From Streptomyces roseochromogenus subsp. oscitans DS 12.976 (GTDB lineage: Bacteria; Actinomycetota; Actinomycetes; Streptomycetales; Streptomycetaceae), in contig NZ_CM002285.1 of NCBI RefSeq assembly GCF_000497445.1, forward strand, positions 5,079,126 to 5,126,939: a stretch of 47,814 nt of DNA. The letters run 5' to 3'. Made by a program: the position numbers and the translations under genes. This document shows, piece after piece, positions 39,182 through 47,814 of the stretch; the first letter of the stretch is position 1, and every line of letters begins with the position of its first letter. Below the pieces are notes generated by a model. It did not search any database. It had not been told where the DNA came from and saw nothing but the letters and a program-made list of their open reading frames with translations.

Positions 39182-40582
39182 GTGGTGACCATTCGCCTGT
39201 ACGACACCAGCGCCCGGCAGATCCGTGACTTCACCCCGCTCAAGCCGGGTTGTGTCTCGATCTACCTGTGTGGCGCCACCGTGCAGGCGGCACCGCACAT
39301 CGGCCACATCCGCTCGGGCCTCAACTTCGACATCATGCGCCGCTGGTTCGAGTACCGCGGCTATGAGGTGACGTTCATCAGGAACGTCACCGACATCGAC
39401 GACAAGATCATCGCCAAGGCCCATGAGCAGGGCCGGCCCTGGTGGTCGATCGGGTACGAGAACGAGCGCGCCTTCAACGAGGGCTACACCGCCCTCGGCT
39501 GCCTGCCGCCGACCTACGAGCCGCGCGCGACCGGCCACATCACCGAGATGATCGAGATGATGCAGCGCCTGATCGAGCGCGGGCACGCCTACGCGGCCGA
39601 CGGCAACGTCTACTTCGACGTACGGTCCTTCCCGCAGTATCTGGAGCTGTCCCGGCAGGAGCTGGACAACCTGCTGCAGCCGTCCGGCGAGGGCGAGACC
39701 GGCAAGCGGGACCCGCGGGACTTCGCCATGTGGAAGGCCGCCAAGCCCGGCGAGCCGACCTGGCCGACGCCATGGGGCCCCGGCCGCCCCGGCTGGCACC
39801 TGGAGTGCTCGGCGATGGCGCACAAGTACCTGGGCTCCGCCTTCGACGTCCACGGCGGCGGCCTGGACCTGATCTTCCCGCACCACGAGAACGAGATCGC
39901 CCAGGCCAAGGCCTACGGCGACGACTTCGCCCGGTACTGGGTGCACAACGCCTGGGTGACCATGGCCGGCGACAAGATGTCCAAGTCGCTCGGCAACAGC
40001 GTCCTCGTGTCCGAGATGGTCAAGCAGTGGCGCCCGATCGTGCTGCGCTACTACCTCGGCACCCCCCACTACCGCTCGATGATCGAGTACAGCGAGGAGT
40101 CGCTGCGCGAGGCCGAGTCCGCGTTCGCCCGGATCGAGGGCTTCGTGCAGCGGGTCACCGAGCTGGCCGGGAAGACGGTCGACCCGGCCGCCGAGGTCCC
40201 GCCCGCCTTCGCCGAGGCGATGGACGACGACCTGGGCGTCCCGCAGGCCCTCGCCGTCGTGCACACCACGGTCCGGCAGGGCAACAGCGCGCTGGCGGCC
40301 GACGACAAGGAGGCCGCCGTGGCCCGGCTCGCCGAGGTGCGGGCCATGCTCGGCGTCCTCGGCCTCGACCCGCTGGACGAGCAGTGGGCGGGGGAGTCCG
40401 ACCAGAGCGAGGACCTGAACGGCGTGGTCGACAGCCTCGTCCGCCTCGTCCTCGACCAGCGCGAGTCCGCCCGCGCCCGCAAGGACTGGGCCACCGCCGA
40501 CGCCATTCGCGACCAGCTCACCCAGTCCGGACTGGCCATCGAGGACAGCCCGCAGGGCCCGCGCTGGAGCCTCAAGTCCTGA
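39182..40582 (+). CDS. cysS: Cysteinyl-tRNA synthetase
   Basis: The gene encodes 466 aa, with GTG at 39182 or the following GTG at 39185. Class I signatures are CGATVQAAPHIGHIRSGLN (zinc Cys plus HIGH) and KMSKSLGNSVLV. Zinc ligands are in WHLECSAMAHK and IFPHHENEIAQ, and ARARKDWATADAIRDQLTQ is in the C-terminal helical domain. It attaches Cys to tRNA-Cys. The length is normal. Confidence 0.96.
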   Translation: MVTIRLYDTSARQIRDFTPLKPGCVSIYLCGATVQAAPHIGHIRSGLNFDIMRRWFEYRGYEVTFIRNVTDIDDKIIAKAHEQGRPWWSIGYENERAFNEGYTALGCLPPTYEPRATGHITEMIEMMQRLIERGHAYAADGNVYFDVRSFPQYLELSRQELDNLLQPSGEGETGKRDPRDFAMWKAAKPGEPTWPTPWGPGRPGWHLECSAMAHKYLGSAFDVHGGGLDLIFPHHENEIAQAKAYGDDFARYWVHNAWVTMAGDKMSKSLGNSVLVSEMVKQWRPIVLRYYLGTPHYRSMIEYSEESLREAESAFARIEGFVQRVTELAGKTVDPAAEVPPAFAEAMDDDLGVPQALAVVHTTVRQGNSALAADDKEAAVARLAEVRAMLGVLGLDPLDEQWAGESDQSEDLNGVVDSLVRLVLDQRESARARKDWATADAIRDQLTQSGLAIEDSPQGPRWSLKS

Positions 40583-40604
40583 CCCCAGGTCATGAAGATC
40601 GACT

Positions 40605-40630
40605 GTGCCGCCCGGCCTCCCGGGCGGCAC
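40605..40630 (+). terminator. Hairpin between cysS and rlmB
   Basis: GTGCCGCCCGG (40605-40615) pairs perfectly with CCGGGCGGCAC (40620-40630). Confidence 0.85.
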
Positions 40631-40686
40631 ACTGCATAAGACGTACGTACGACGCTCAACACAAAGCTCACGGAGACAGGTAACTC

Positions 40687-41628
40687 ATGGCCGCGAACAA
40701 CCGCCGCATGTCCGGCAAGAAGGGCGCGCAGGTCGGCAGCGGCGGACAGCGGCGCCGGGGCCTGGAGGGCAAGGGCCCGACCCCGCCCGCCGAGATGCGC
40801 AAGGGCCACGCCAAGCAGCGCGCCGCCGCGGCCAAGGCCCGCCGCGCCCAGGGCCGCCCCCAGCAGCGCCGGGGCGCCGGCAGGTCGGCGTCCGAGATGG
40901 TCGTCGGCCGTAACCCGGTGGTCGAGGCGCTCCGCGAGGGCGTACCCGCCTCCACCCTCTACGTCCAGCAGTTCATCGACAACGACGAGCGCGTCCGCGA
41001 GGCCCTGCAGCTCGCCGCCGAGCGCGGCGGCATCAACCTGATGGAGGCCCCGCGCCCCGAGCTGGACCGCATGACGAACGGCCTCAACCACCAGGGCCTG
41101 GTCCTGCAAGTCCCGCCGTACGAGTACGCGCACCCCGAGGACCTCGCCGACGCGGCCTACGACGAGGGTGCCGACCCGCTGATCGTCGCGCTGGACGGCG
41201 TGACCGACCCGCGCAACCTCGGCGCCGTGGTCCGCTCCGTCTCCGCCTTCGGCGGCCACGGCGTGGTCGTGCCCGAGCGCCGCTCGGCCGGCATGACCGC
41301 CGGCGCCTGGAAGACCTCCGCCGGTGCGGCCGCCCGCACCCCGGTCGCCCGCGCCACCAACCTCACCCGCGCCCTGGAGGCGTACAAGAAGGCAGGCATC
41401 ACGGTCGTCGGTCTCGCCGCCGACGGCGAGACCGAGCTCGGCGACCTGGAAGCCCTCCAGGGCCCGGTCGTCATCGTGGTCGGCAGTGAGGGCAAGGGTT
41501 TGTCCCGCCTGGTCGGCGAAACCTGCGACGTCCGCGTCCGGATCCCGATGCCGGGCGGCGCGGAGTCGCTGAACGCCGGTGTGGCGGCGGGCATCGTGCT
41601 CTACGAGGCGGCGCGCAGGCGTAGCTGA
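40687..41628 (+). CDS. rlmB: 23S rRNA 2'-O-methyltransferase RlmB (SpoU family)
   Basis: The gene encodes 313 aa. A basic disordered N-terminal extension of ~70 residues (rich in Arg/Lys/Gly) precedes the SpoU N domain ([19 protein letters not shown]). The trefoil-knot methyltransferase motifs are [34 protein letters not shown] and [20 protein letters not shown]. In bacteria RlmB methylates G2251 of 23S rRNA; the long basic tail is an actinobacterial feature and may help rRNA binding. It follows cysS, a conserved pairing. Confidence 0.93.
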   Translation: MAANNRRMSGKKGAQVGSGGQRRRGLEGKGPTPPAEMRKGHAKQRAAAAKARRAQGRPQQRRGAGRSASEMVVGRNPVVEALREGVPASTLYVQQFIDNDERVREALQLAAERGGINLMEAPRPELDRMTNGLNHQGLVLQVPPYEYAHPEDLADAAYDEGADPLIVALDGVTDPRNLGAVVRSVSAFGGHGVVVPERRSAGMTAGAWKTSAGAAARTPVARATNLTRALEAYKKAGITVVGLAADGETELGDLEALQGPVVIVVGSEGKGLSRLVGETCDVRVRIPMPGGAESLNAGVAAGIVLYEAARRRS

Positions 41629-41791
41629 CTTCGGCACGCGGACGGGATGGAACGAGGATTGAACACCCGTCCGGAACTTCACCCTTACGGGGTAATTCTG
41701 GCGCCCGCGTGGCGTTCGAGGCTGCTTTGACGGGGTCCGGACACATCCGTCCCGGTCAAAGCAGTGTCCTAACTCCACGTCACTCGGTTAG

Positions 41792-43459
41792 ATGAGTGTG
41801 GACACCAGAACACCCCGCACACCCACGGGGGACCGCTCGTCGGGATTCCAGTCCGGGCCCGACGACGCTCCCGCGCTGAGCATGGTGAAGGTGCCGAGCG
41901 ATCCGGCGCAGGTCATCGTCAACCACCCCAGCTTCCGCGTACAGCTGGGCCCGTCGGCGAAACGTACCCAGTCCCCGCGGATCGCCCGGCATCTGAGTGC
42001 CGACCCCGCCCGGATGCCCGTCGTGGGCGCCGCCGGCCGGTCGGGCGCCGCCGGCCGCCGCCGCCCCGTCGTGTGGAGCGGCAAGTCCGCCCCCGACGAC
42101 ACCGGCGCCCACCGCCTCCTCCAGGCCGTGCGGGGCAGCAGCGTCCGCCACGCCGACGAGCCCGAGCCCGGCGCCACCCAGGTCATCCCGCGCGTCGAGA
42201 CCGGCTACGGCGACGGCTACGACGTACTGGACCATACGTCGGAGACCCCGGTCGTGGGCCACCAGCGCACCGCCCCCGACGACTCCGGGACCCGCCTGCT
42301 GCCCCCCATGCGCACGGAAGCCGGCGCCTACGACGACCCGCCCTATCCGGACGCCGGCTACGAGTCGTACGAGGACTTCGAGGACTACGACGACTACGAC
42401 GAGTACGCCGAATCCGACCCCGACGCCCCGCGCCCCACCCGCCGCCACGGCGACGACCCGGCCCGGCACGCCTACTACCCCGGCCGCCGGATGAACCTCG
42501 GCGTCGTCCTCCTCCCCCTCCGCATCTTCCTCGGCTTCATCACCATCTACGCCGGCATGGGCAAGCTGTGCGACCCCGTCTACTTCGACGGCGGCAAGCG
42601 CGGCTCGATGGTCAAGTGGCTCAACACCCTGCACCCGTGGGACGTGGCCGAACCGCTGCGCCAGTTCGCCCTGCACCACCCGGTCGGCTCCGGCCTGGTC
42701 ATCGCCTTCCTCCAGGTGGTCGTCGGCGTCCTCACGATCCTCGGCTGCTGGCAGCGCGTGGCCGCGGTCGTCGGTGCCCTGCTCTCGGCCGCCCTGATCG
42801 TCACCGTCAGCTGGAAGACGGTCCCCGCCTACGACGCCCCCGACATCATCTACCTCGCCGCCTGGTCCCCGCTGATCATCGCCGGCGCCCCCGTCTACTC
42901 CGTGGACGGCCGCCTTGCCGCCAGCGCCTGGCGCCGCCTCGGCCCCCGCGCCGACATCTGGGACCTGCGCAGCTACGTCCTGCGCCGCGGCGCCCTCATC
43001 ACGGTCGTCACGGTCGGCCTCACACTGCTCGTCGGCTCTCTGCTCGGTGGCGCCGTACGCGACTCCAGCCGCGTGGTCGTCCCCGGCCCCGGCGAGGCCC
43101 CCCGCAACGACCAGCCCGGTTCCCCGCTCCCGCAGGGGCCCAGCCGACGGCACAGCCACAGCCCGTCCTCCTCCGGTTCGCCCACGGGCGGCGCCACCGC
43201 GGGCGCCAGCCCGTCCGGCCGGGCGGCGACCCCCGGCGCCACCCGCTCCGCCGGCGGTACGACCACGACGCCCAGCCAGACCCAGGGCACCACGGGCCAG
43301 ATCCCGCCCCGCCAGTCCTCCCCGACCGGAGGCGCCCCGAGCACGTCGGCCGGCCCGACGAGCACCGGCGGCTCCTCGACCGGCGGCGGCTCGTCGACGA
43401 GCGGCGGCGGTTCGTCGTCCTCCGGCCAGGAGGGCCTGGTGGGCGGCCTGCTCGGATAG
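41792..43459 (+). CDS. DoxX-family membrane protein with long acidic N-terminal region
   Basis: The gene encodes 555 aa. Residues ~1-230 are polar and disordered with an Asp/Glu/Tyr cluster (EDFEDYDDYDEYAESDPDAP). The DoxX core (~230-400) has RMNLGVVLLPLRIFLGFITI, YAGMGKLCDPVYF, LVIAFLQVVVGVLTILGCW and IVTVSWKTVPAYDAPDIIYL. Then come a further span (LITVVTVGLTLLVGSLLGG) and a Ser/Thr/Gly/Pro-rich tail. DoxX proteins are linked to redox and thiol stress; the partner is unknown. Confidence 0.85.
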   Translation: MSVDTRTPRTPTGDRSSGFQSGPDDAPALSMVKVPSDPAQVIVNHPSFRVQLGPSAKRTQSPRIARHLSADPARMPVVGAAGRSGAAGRRRPVVWSGKSAPDDTGAHRLLQAVRGSSVRHADEPEPGATQVIPRVETGYGDGYDVLDHTSETPVVGHQRTAPDDSGTRLLPPMRTEAGAYDDPPYPDAGYESYEDFEDYDDYDEYAESDPDAPRPTRRHGDDPARHAYYPGRRMNLGVVLLPLRIFLGFITIYAGMGKLCDPVYFDGGKRGSMVKWLNTLHPWDVAEPLRQFALHHPVGSGLVIAFLQVVVGVLTILGCWQRVAAVVGALLSAALIVTVSWKTVPAYDAPDIIYLAAWSPLIIAGAPVYSVDGRLAASAWRRLGPRADIWDLRSYVLRRGALITVVTVGLTLLVGSLLGGAVRDSSRVVVPGPGEAPRNDQPGSPLPQGPSRRHSHSPSSSGSPTGGATAGASPSGRAATPGATRSAGGTTTTPSQTQGTTGQIPPRQSSPTGGAPSTSAGPTSTGGSSTGGGSSTSGGGSSSSGQEGLVGGLLG

Positions 43460-43494
43460 CCCACAGAGAACCTGCTCGGGCAGCCCACAGAGAA
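43447..43494 (+). repeat. 24-bp tandem duplication across the DoxX stop codon
   Basis: CCTGCTCGGATAGCCCACAG plus AGAA (43447-43470) is followed immediately by a copy with two changes (43471-43494). The first copy contains the stop codon, so the duplication may have shortened the protein; in the second copy the stop triplet is changed to CAG. Confidence 0.8.
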
Positions 43495-43498
43495 GGAG

Positions 43499-43531
43499 AG
43501 GGCCCCGTACCCAGTGGAGGTACGGGGCCCT
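43499..43531. terminator. Bidirectional terminator after the DoxX gene
   Basis: AGGGCCCCGTACC (43499-43511) pairs perfectly with GGTACGGGGCCCT (43519-43531), between convergent genes. It is followed by a stretch with repeated CTTTGAA. Confidence 0.9.
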
Positions 43532-43588
43532 TCCCTTTGAATCTCTTTGAACTGCTTCGAATCCCTTTGAACTACGTCAACTACTCAA

Positions 43589-44320
43589 CTACCGCCCCAG
43601 CGCCGCCAGTTCCTTGGCCGCCTCCGTCAGATCCTTGGCCGTGTCGATGGCCCGCCAGTACGCCCCCTGGGGAATCGGGAACCCGAAGAGCTTCCGCTCA
43701 CGGGCCAGCCCCGGAAACGTCGTCCGCTCGTGATCCCCCCGCTCCGGCAGCAGCGAGGCGAACCCGGGCGAGAAGACGTAGACACCCGCGTTGATCTCGA
43801 ACGTCGACGGCGGGGCCTCGATGAAGTCGGTGATGTGCCCGAACCCGTCCGTCGTCACCGCGCCCCAGGGGATACGCGGACGTGCCAGCGCCAACGTGGC
43901 CGTGGCATCCCGCTCGGTGTGGAAGTCGGCCATGTCCCGCAGCGAGAAACGGGTCCAGATGTCGCCGTTGGTGGCGTACCAGGGCTGATCCGGGCGGGGC
44001 AGATGCGCGGCGGCGTACTTGAGGCCGCCGCCACGGCCGAGGGGCTCGGTCTCCACGACCGTGGTGACCGAGACGGGCAGGTCGGCGGAGTCCAGCCACT
44101 TCTGCAGGACCTCCGCGAGGTGGCCGCAGGAGACCACCACGTCGGTCACGCCTTCCTCGGCGAGCCAGATCAGCTGGTGGCCGATGATCGGAGTGCCCGT
44201 ACCGGGGATCTCGACCATCGGCTTGGGCCGGTCGTCGGTGTAGGGACGCAGCCGGGAGCCCTGGCCACCGGCCAGGACCACGGCTTGAGTGGGGCGCGAC
44301 GCGGCGTTGGGATGGGTCAT
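43589..44320 (-). CDS. Sugar-1-phosphate nucleotidyltransferase-like protein
   Basis: The gene encodes 243 aa with an ATG start. The signature is VVLAGGQGSRLRPYTDDRPKP, then IIGHQLIWLAEEGVTDVVVS, TEPLGRGGGLKYAAAHL, YATNGDIWTRFSL (metal-binding Asp) and FEINAGVYVFSPG. This is the N-terminal NTP-transferase Rossmann domain without the beta-helix of full GDP-mannose pyrophosphorylases. The sugar and nucleotide are not determined; mannose-1-phosphate guanylyltransferase is the nearest family name. Confidence 0.88.
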   Translation of the reverse strand: MTHPNAASRPTQAVVLAGGQGSRLRPYTDDRPKPMVEIPGTGTPIIGHQLIWLAEEGVTDVVVSCGHLAEVLQKWLDSADLPVSVTTVVETEPLGRGGGLKYAAAHLPRPDQPWYATNGDIWTRFSLRDMADFHTERDATATLALARPRIPWGAVTTDGFGHITDFIEAPPSTFEINAGVYVFSPGFASLLPERGDHERTTFPGLARERKLFGFPIPQGAYWRAIDTAKDLTEAAKELAALGR

Positions 44321-44414
44321 GACCGCACTGTACGTGGCGCCCCACTCGGGCCGGCCGACAGCGGCACGCTTCTTGAGGAGCCGTTACAAGGAACAGCCGC
44401 CCCCGAGAGGAGCG

Positions 44415-44876
44415 TCAGCTGTGCGCGGCGAGCACGCCGGAGGCGAACGACGTGTCGCACACCGGGCGGGCGTAGGACTGGGCGCGGGAGGGGCCGTACA
44501 TGCGCTCTGCGGCCTGGCCCAGGGCGCGGGCGATCGCGGCGCAGTGCCGGGCGAGCGAAGGGCGTCCGTTGACCGCCTGCTGGAGGTGGGTGAGGACGAC
44601 CCCCGGGTTCTTCTCCTGGAGCTCACCCATCAGCTGGCTTCGGAGCACGTCCTGTGGGGCGCGCGAGACCCTCTTGGCGGAGACCCCCGCCGAGGAGACG
44701 TCCGAGGCGGCCAGCAGCGAGCTGGAGGGGCTTCCCGTCCAATTGACCCGGGTGACCGCGAGGGTCCCCGAGAGCACCAGGACGACGGGCAGGACGAGGG
44801 CGAGAGTGCGGCCGATCCGGCGGGCAGGGCCGCCCCGGTGGCCGCGTCGTGTATGCGGGATGGTGGAGTGCTTCAC
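44415..44876 (-). CDS. Secreted or membrane-anchored small hypothetical protein
   Basis: The gene encodes 153 aa with GTG start. The basic N-terminus (RRGHRGGPARRIGRT) leads into one hydrophobic span (LALVLPVVLVLSGTLAV), so it is a signal or anchor. The mature part has no motif I know but contains two Cys (RHCAAIARALG and ARPVCDTSF) likely to form a disulfide across a helical hairpin. Confidence 0.75.
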   Translation of the reverse strand: MKHSTIPHTRRGHRGGPARRIGRTLALVLPVVLVLSGTLAVTRVNWTGSPSSSLLAASDVSSAGVSAKRVSRAPQDVLRSQLMGELQEKNPGVVLTHLQQAVNGRPSLARHCAAIARALGQAAERMYGPSRAQSYARPVCDTSFASGVLAAHS

Positions 44877-45023
44877 GCGTGTGAGGGTAGCGCGGGGTAA
44901 TGATTTGGCGACATTTAGTCACCCTTTCGGGGGATGAAAAGGCACTTCTTTCTGGGTAAAGGGTTGACCAGCCGCGCCCGGAATGATCGCTGTGCCGGGG
45001 TATATCCGGGCGTAGTCGGCACA

Positions 45024-45061
45024 CGAAAGGGGCCCCGCGGCGCTCTGCGGGGCCCCTTTCG
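45024..45061 (-). terminator. msiK terminator
   Basis: CGAAAGGGGCCCCGC (45024-45038) pairs perfectly with GCGGGGCCCCTTTCG (45047-45061), 24 bases past the msiK stop on the minus strand. Confidence 0.92.
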
Positions 45062-45085
45062 TCAACTTCGGAGCAAATGCGCTGC

Positions 45086-46222
<1,137 letters not shown>

Positions 46223-46427
46223 GGTGATGGGCCCCCTTCTACCGGCAGGAACGTGCCGGACGATCCGTTGTAGGAAGGTGGTGGTGTAGTCCACGCGGGT
46301 GAACTGGCTCACGACGGTACCTGCCGTTCACTCGCCCTGTCAGCACCAAGACGACTGTGAACTTCGCGGAAATTTTCGACAGGGACGGGCTCAGACCTGG
46401 GTACACTGCACGGGCGCCCATGCGCAG

Positions 46428-46504
46428 GCCTCCTTAGCTCAGCTGGTCAGAGCGCCGCTCTTGTAAAGCGAAGGTCGTCGGTTCGAATCCGACAGGGGGC
46501 TCCA
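46428..46504 (+). tRNA. tRNA-Thr (anticodon TGT)
   Basis: The acceptor stem GCCTCCT pairs with AGGGGGC with one G-T pair. The D-arm is AGCTCAGCTGGTCAGAGC. The anticodon loop CTTGTAA reads TGT. The T-arm is GTCGGTTCGAATCCGAC. Discriminator T at 46501 and an encoded CCA (46502-46504) follow. It is read on the plus strand, divergent from msiK; the 205 bases between them hold only promoters as far as I can see. Confidence 0.95.
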
Positions 46505-46505
46505 C

Positions 46506-46539
46506 ACATGGGTACATGGAGTATGAAAAGTACCCATGT
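46506..46539 (+). promoter_or_regulatory. Inverted repeat between tRNA-Thr and hsp20
   Basis: ACATGGGTAC (46506-46515) and GTACCCATGT (46530-46539) are perfect 10-base arms around a 14-base spacer, directly after the tRNA CCA and 27 bases before the hsp20 start. It may be a heat-shock repressor operator or a tRNA terminator. It does not match the RheA operator sequence as I remember it. Confidence 0.6.
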
Positions 46540-46565
46540 ACCCACATTCGGGGAGGTGAACCCCG

Positions 46566-47045
46566 ATGACGCTGCCTGTCCGACACCGGCACGGCAGTCT
46601 GCTGGAGAGGCCGTTCCACGCCTTTGGCTGGGGCGAGCCCGTCGCCGCCGAGTTCGATGAGCTGTTCGAGCGCATGAACCGGCTGCTGGAAGGCGCCGCC
46701 GCTGCCGCTCCCGCCGCGATGGCCTGGTCCCCCGCGGCCGACATGCGGGAGACCGACGACGCCTATGTGATCGAGGCGGAGCTGCCGGGAATCAAGCGGG
46801 ACGACATCGACATCGAGATGAGCGCGCGCGAGCTGCGCATCACAGGTGAGTACAAGGAGCAGGAGCGCGAAGGTGTCCTGCGCCGCAGCACCCGCCGTAG
46901 CGGCCGCTTCGAGTACGGGGCCCTGCTGCCCGCCGACGTCAGGTCGGAGGACGTCCACGCGACGCTCTGCGACGGCATGCTGACCGTCACCGTTCCCAAG
47001 GCGCAGGCCACGAAGCCGCGCCACATCGAGATCGCCGAGTCCTGA
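46566..47045 (+). CDS. Small heat-shock protein (Hsp20/alpha-crystallin)
   Basis: The gene encodes 159 aa with ATG at 46566 and GGGGAGG upstream. An N-terminal arm with FDELFERMNRLLEG is followed by an alpha-crystallin domain (~50-150): PAADMRETDDAYVIEAELPG, RELRITGEYKEQEREG, FEYGALLPADV and LCDGMLTVTVPKA. It is an ATP-independent holdase chaperone. The short palindromic element upstream suggests stress regulation. Confidence 0.94.
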   Translation: MTLPVRHRHGSLLERPFHAFGWGEPVAAEFDELFERMNRLLEGAAAAAPAAMAWSPAADMRETDDAYVIEAELPGIKRDDIDIEMSARELRITGEYKEQEREGVLRRSTRRSGRFEYGALLPADVRSEDVHATLCDGMLTVTVPKAQATKPRHIEIAES

Positions 47046-47134
47046 GGACGCAGGTCCTGAGGATCGAAACGGGCGTGAGACGCGCAGGACGGCCCCGCCG
47101 GTCGTCCTGCGCGTCCTGCGCGGAGAGGCCGGCG

Positions 47135-47590
47135 ATGGCCCGGATGGACGTCCGCGGTGACGACCTGGTCGTCCGTCTGACGTGGCGGGAACGGGTCGCC
47201 GCGCGGCGTGGTGACGTACGGGTGCCGCTCGCTGCGGTGTGCCGGGTGACCGTCGAACCAGCCTGGTGGCGCGCGCTGCGCGGTGACCCCCGGCGCGGGG
47301 TGTGGATTCCCGGGACCCGGTGCGTCGGCACGCGCGGCCACCTCGCCGGAGCGGACTTCGTCGTCCTGCGGCCCGGCAGACCCGTCGTATGCGTCGAACT
47401 GCGCCCCTCCGCCCCGTTCCGCCTCCTCGCCGTCTCCGCCCCGAACCGCTCGGAGGCGGCGGCCATGGCTGCCTCGCTGGTCCGGGCCGCACCGGAGATC
47501 GACGCCTCCACACCGTGCCGGCAGCCGCTTCCGGTGCCCGACGAGCGCGGTAAGGGGTGGCCGGAACTTCCGGCTGCCGACGAGAGCTGA
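47135..47590 (+). CDS. Hypothetical protein downstream of hsp20
   Basis: The gene encodes 151 aa with ATG at 47135 and GGAGAGG upstream. The pattern is DDLVVRLTWRERVAARRGDV, VRVPLAAVCRVTVEPAWWRA, IPGTRCVGTRG and FVVLRPGRPVVCVELRPSAPF. This is a small beta-rich fold resembling PH-like proteins common in Streptomyces; I know no named function. It is 89 bases after hsp20 and on the same strand, possibly in one transcript. Confidence 0.72.
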   Translation: MARMDVRGDDLVVRLTWRERVAARRGDVRVPLAAVCRVTVEPAWWRALRGDPRRGVWIPGTRCVGTRGHLAGADFVVLRPGRPVVCVELRPSAPFRLLAVSAPNRSEAAAMAASLVRAAPEIDASTPCRQPLPVPDERGKGWPELPAADES

Positions 47591-47604
47591 TCCCCTGATC
47601 AGGG

Positions 47605-47814
47605 ACTCAGCGGAGTCGACGGGGCTTGGCGAGGTCGGTGGGGGCTGGGCGGAGTCGGCGGGGCTTGACGAGGTCGGTGGGGGCTGGGCGGAGTCGACGG
47701 CGGGCTCAGGAGTCGGTGGGGGCCCGGCGAAGCGGACGGGCTCAGCGGAGTCGATGGGGGCTGGGCGGAGTCGATGGGGCTCGGAGAGGTCGGTGGGGGC
47801 TGGGCGAAGCCGAC
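47605..47814 (+). repeat. Degenerate tandem repeat array of GGTCGGTGGGGGCTGGGCGG units
   Basis: At least five imperfect units alternate GGCGGAGTCGAYGGGGCT with GAGGTCGGTGGGGGCTGGGC at about 20 or 40 base spacing, running off the window end. No coding frame of known type is visible. Confidence 0.75.

Overview
The window looks like a Streptomyces chromosome segment. GC content is very high, GTG starts and four-base GTGA stop/start overlaps are frequent, and it carries actinobacterial markers: mshA (mycothiol), a phoU/phoRP cluster with a PHO box, carD-ispD-ispF-cysS-rlmB, an NlpC/P60 endopeptidase and an msiK-type sugar ATPase. From memory, the order from mshA to msiK matches the Streptomyces coelicolor SCO4204-SCO4240 neighbourhood; no search was run.

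Positions 1-16200 are an accessory hot spot between a MocR-type aminotransferase gene (5' end outside the window) and an XRE-hbhA-like-DUF2516 module. A 50-bp sequence (1138-1187) recurs on the far side of a 12.9-kb insert. That second copy (14081-14103 plus 16169-16195) is split by a 2.06-kb element with a GTTAG target duplication. I read three Tn7-like units here. (a) A decayed unit, about 1188-7879, has a TnsA relic at its left end, a six-gene type VII secretion-linked cluster as cargo, and an arsM 3' fragment. (b) An element at 7880-14081 carries tnsA-tnsB-tnsC-tniQ and three unknown genes in the same operon orientation. Its inverted ends carry repeated sites, and tnsB and tniQ show single-base frameshifts. 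(c) A transposase-less element, 14104-16163, has TGTCC...GGACA ends and carries a VOC-family gene, a MerR-PP2C fusion and a 56-codon gene.

Positions 16200-31700 hold the XRE/HBHA/DUF2516 trio, a response regulator-PP2C phosphatase, an NlpC/P60 hydrolase, a methyltransferase, mshA and a YbjN-like gene. Then come a Tat-exported pectate-lyase-fold protein, an AraC/DUF2000 divergent pair, an AhpD-like protein, a double-glycine-leader peptide, an MFS exporter, gpmA and two tandem collagen-like membrane proteins.

Positions 31800-47814 are conserved core: a Cys-rich mini-protein, phoU divergent from phoR-phoP, a lipoprotein, carD, ispD-ispF, a PPOX-family protein, cysS, rlmB, a DoxX protein, a sugar nucleotidyltransferase, msiK, tRNA-Thr(TGT), hsp20 and a repeat-rich tail. 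Convergent or operon-end genes are mostly separated by strong perfect hairpin terminators.
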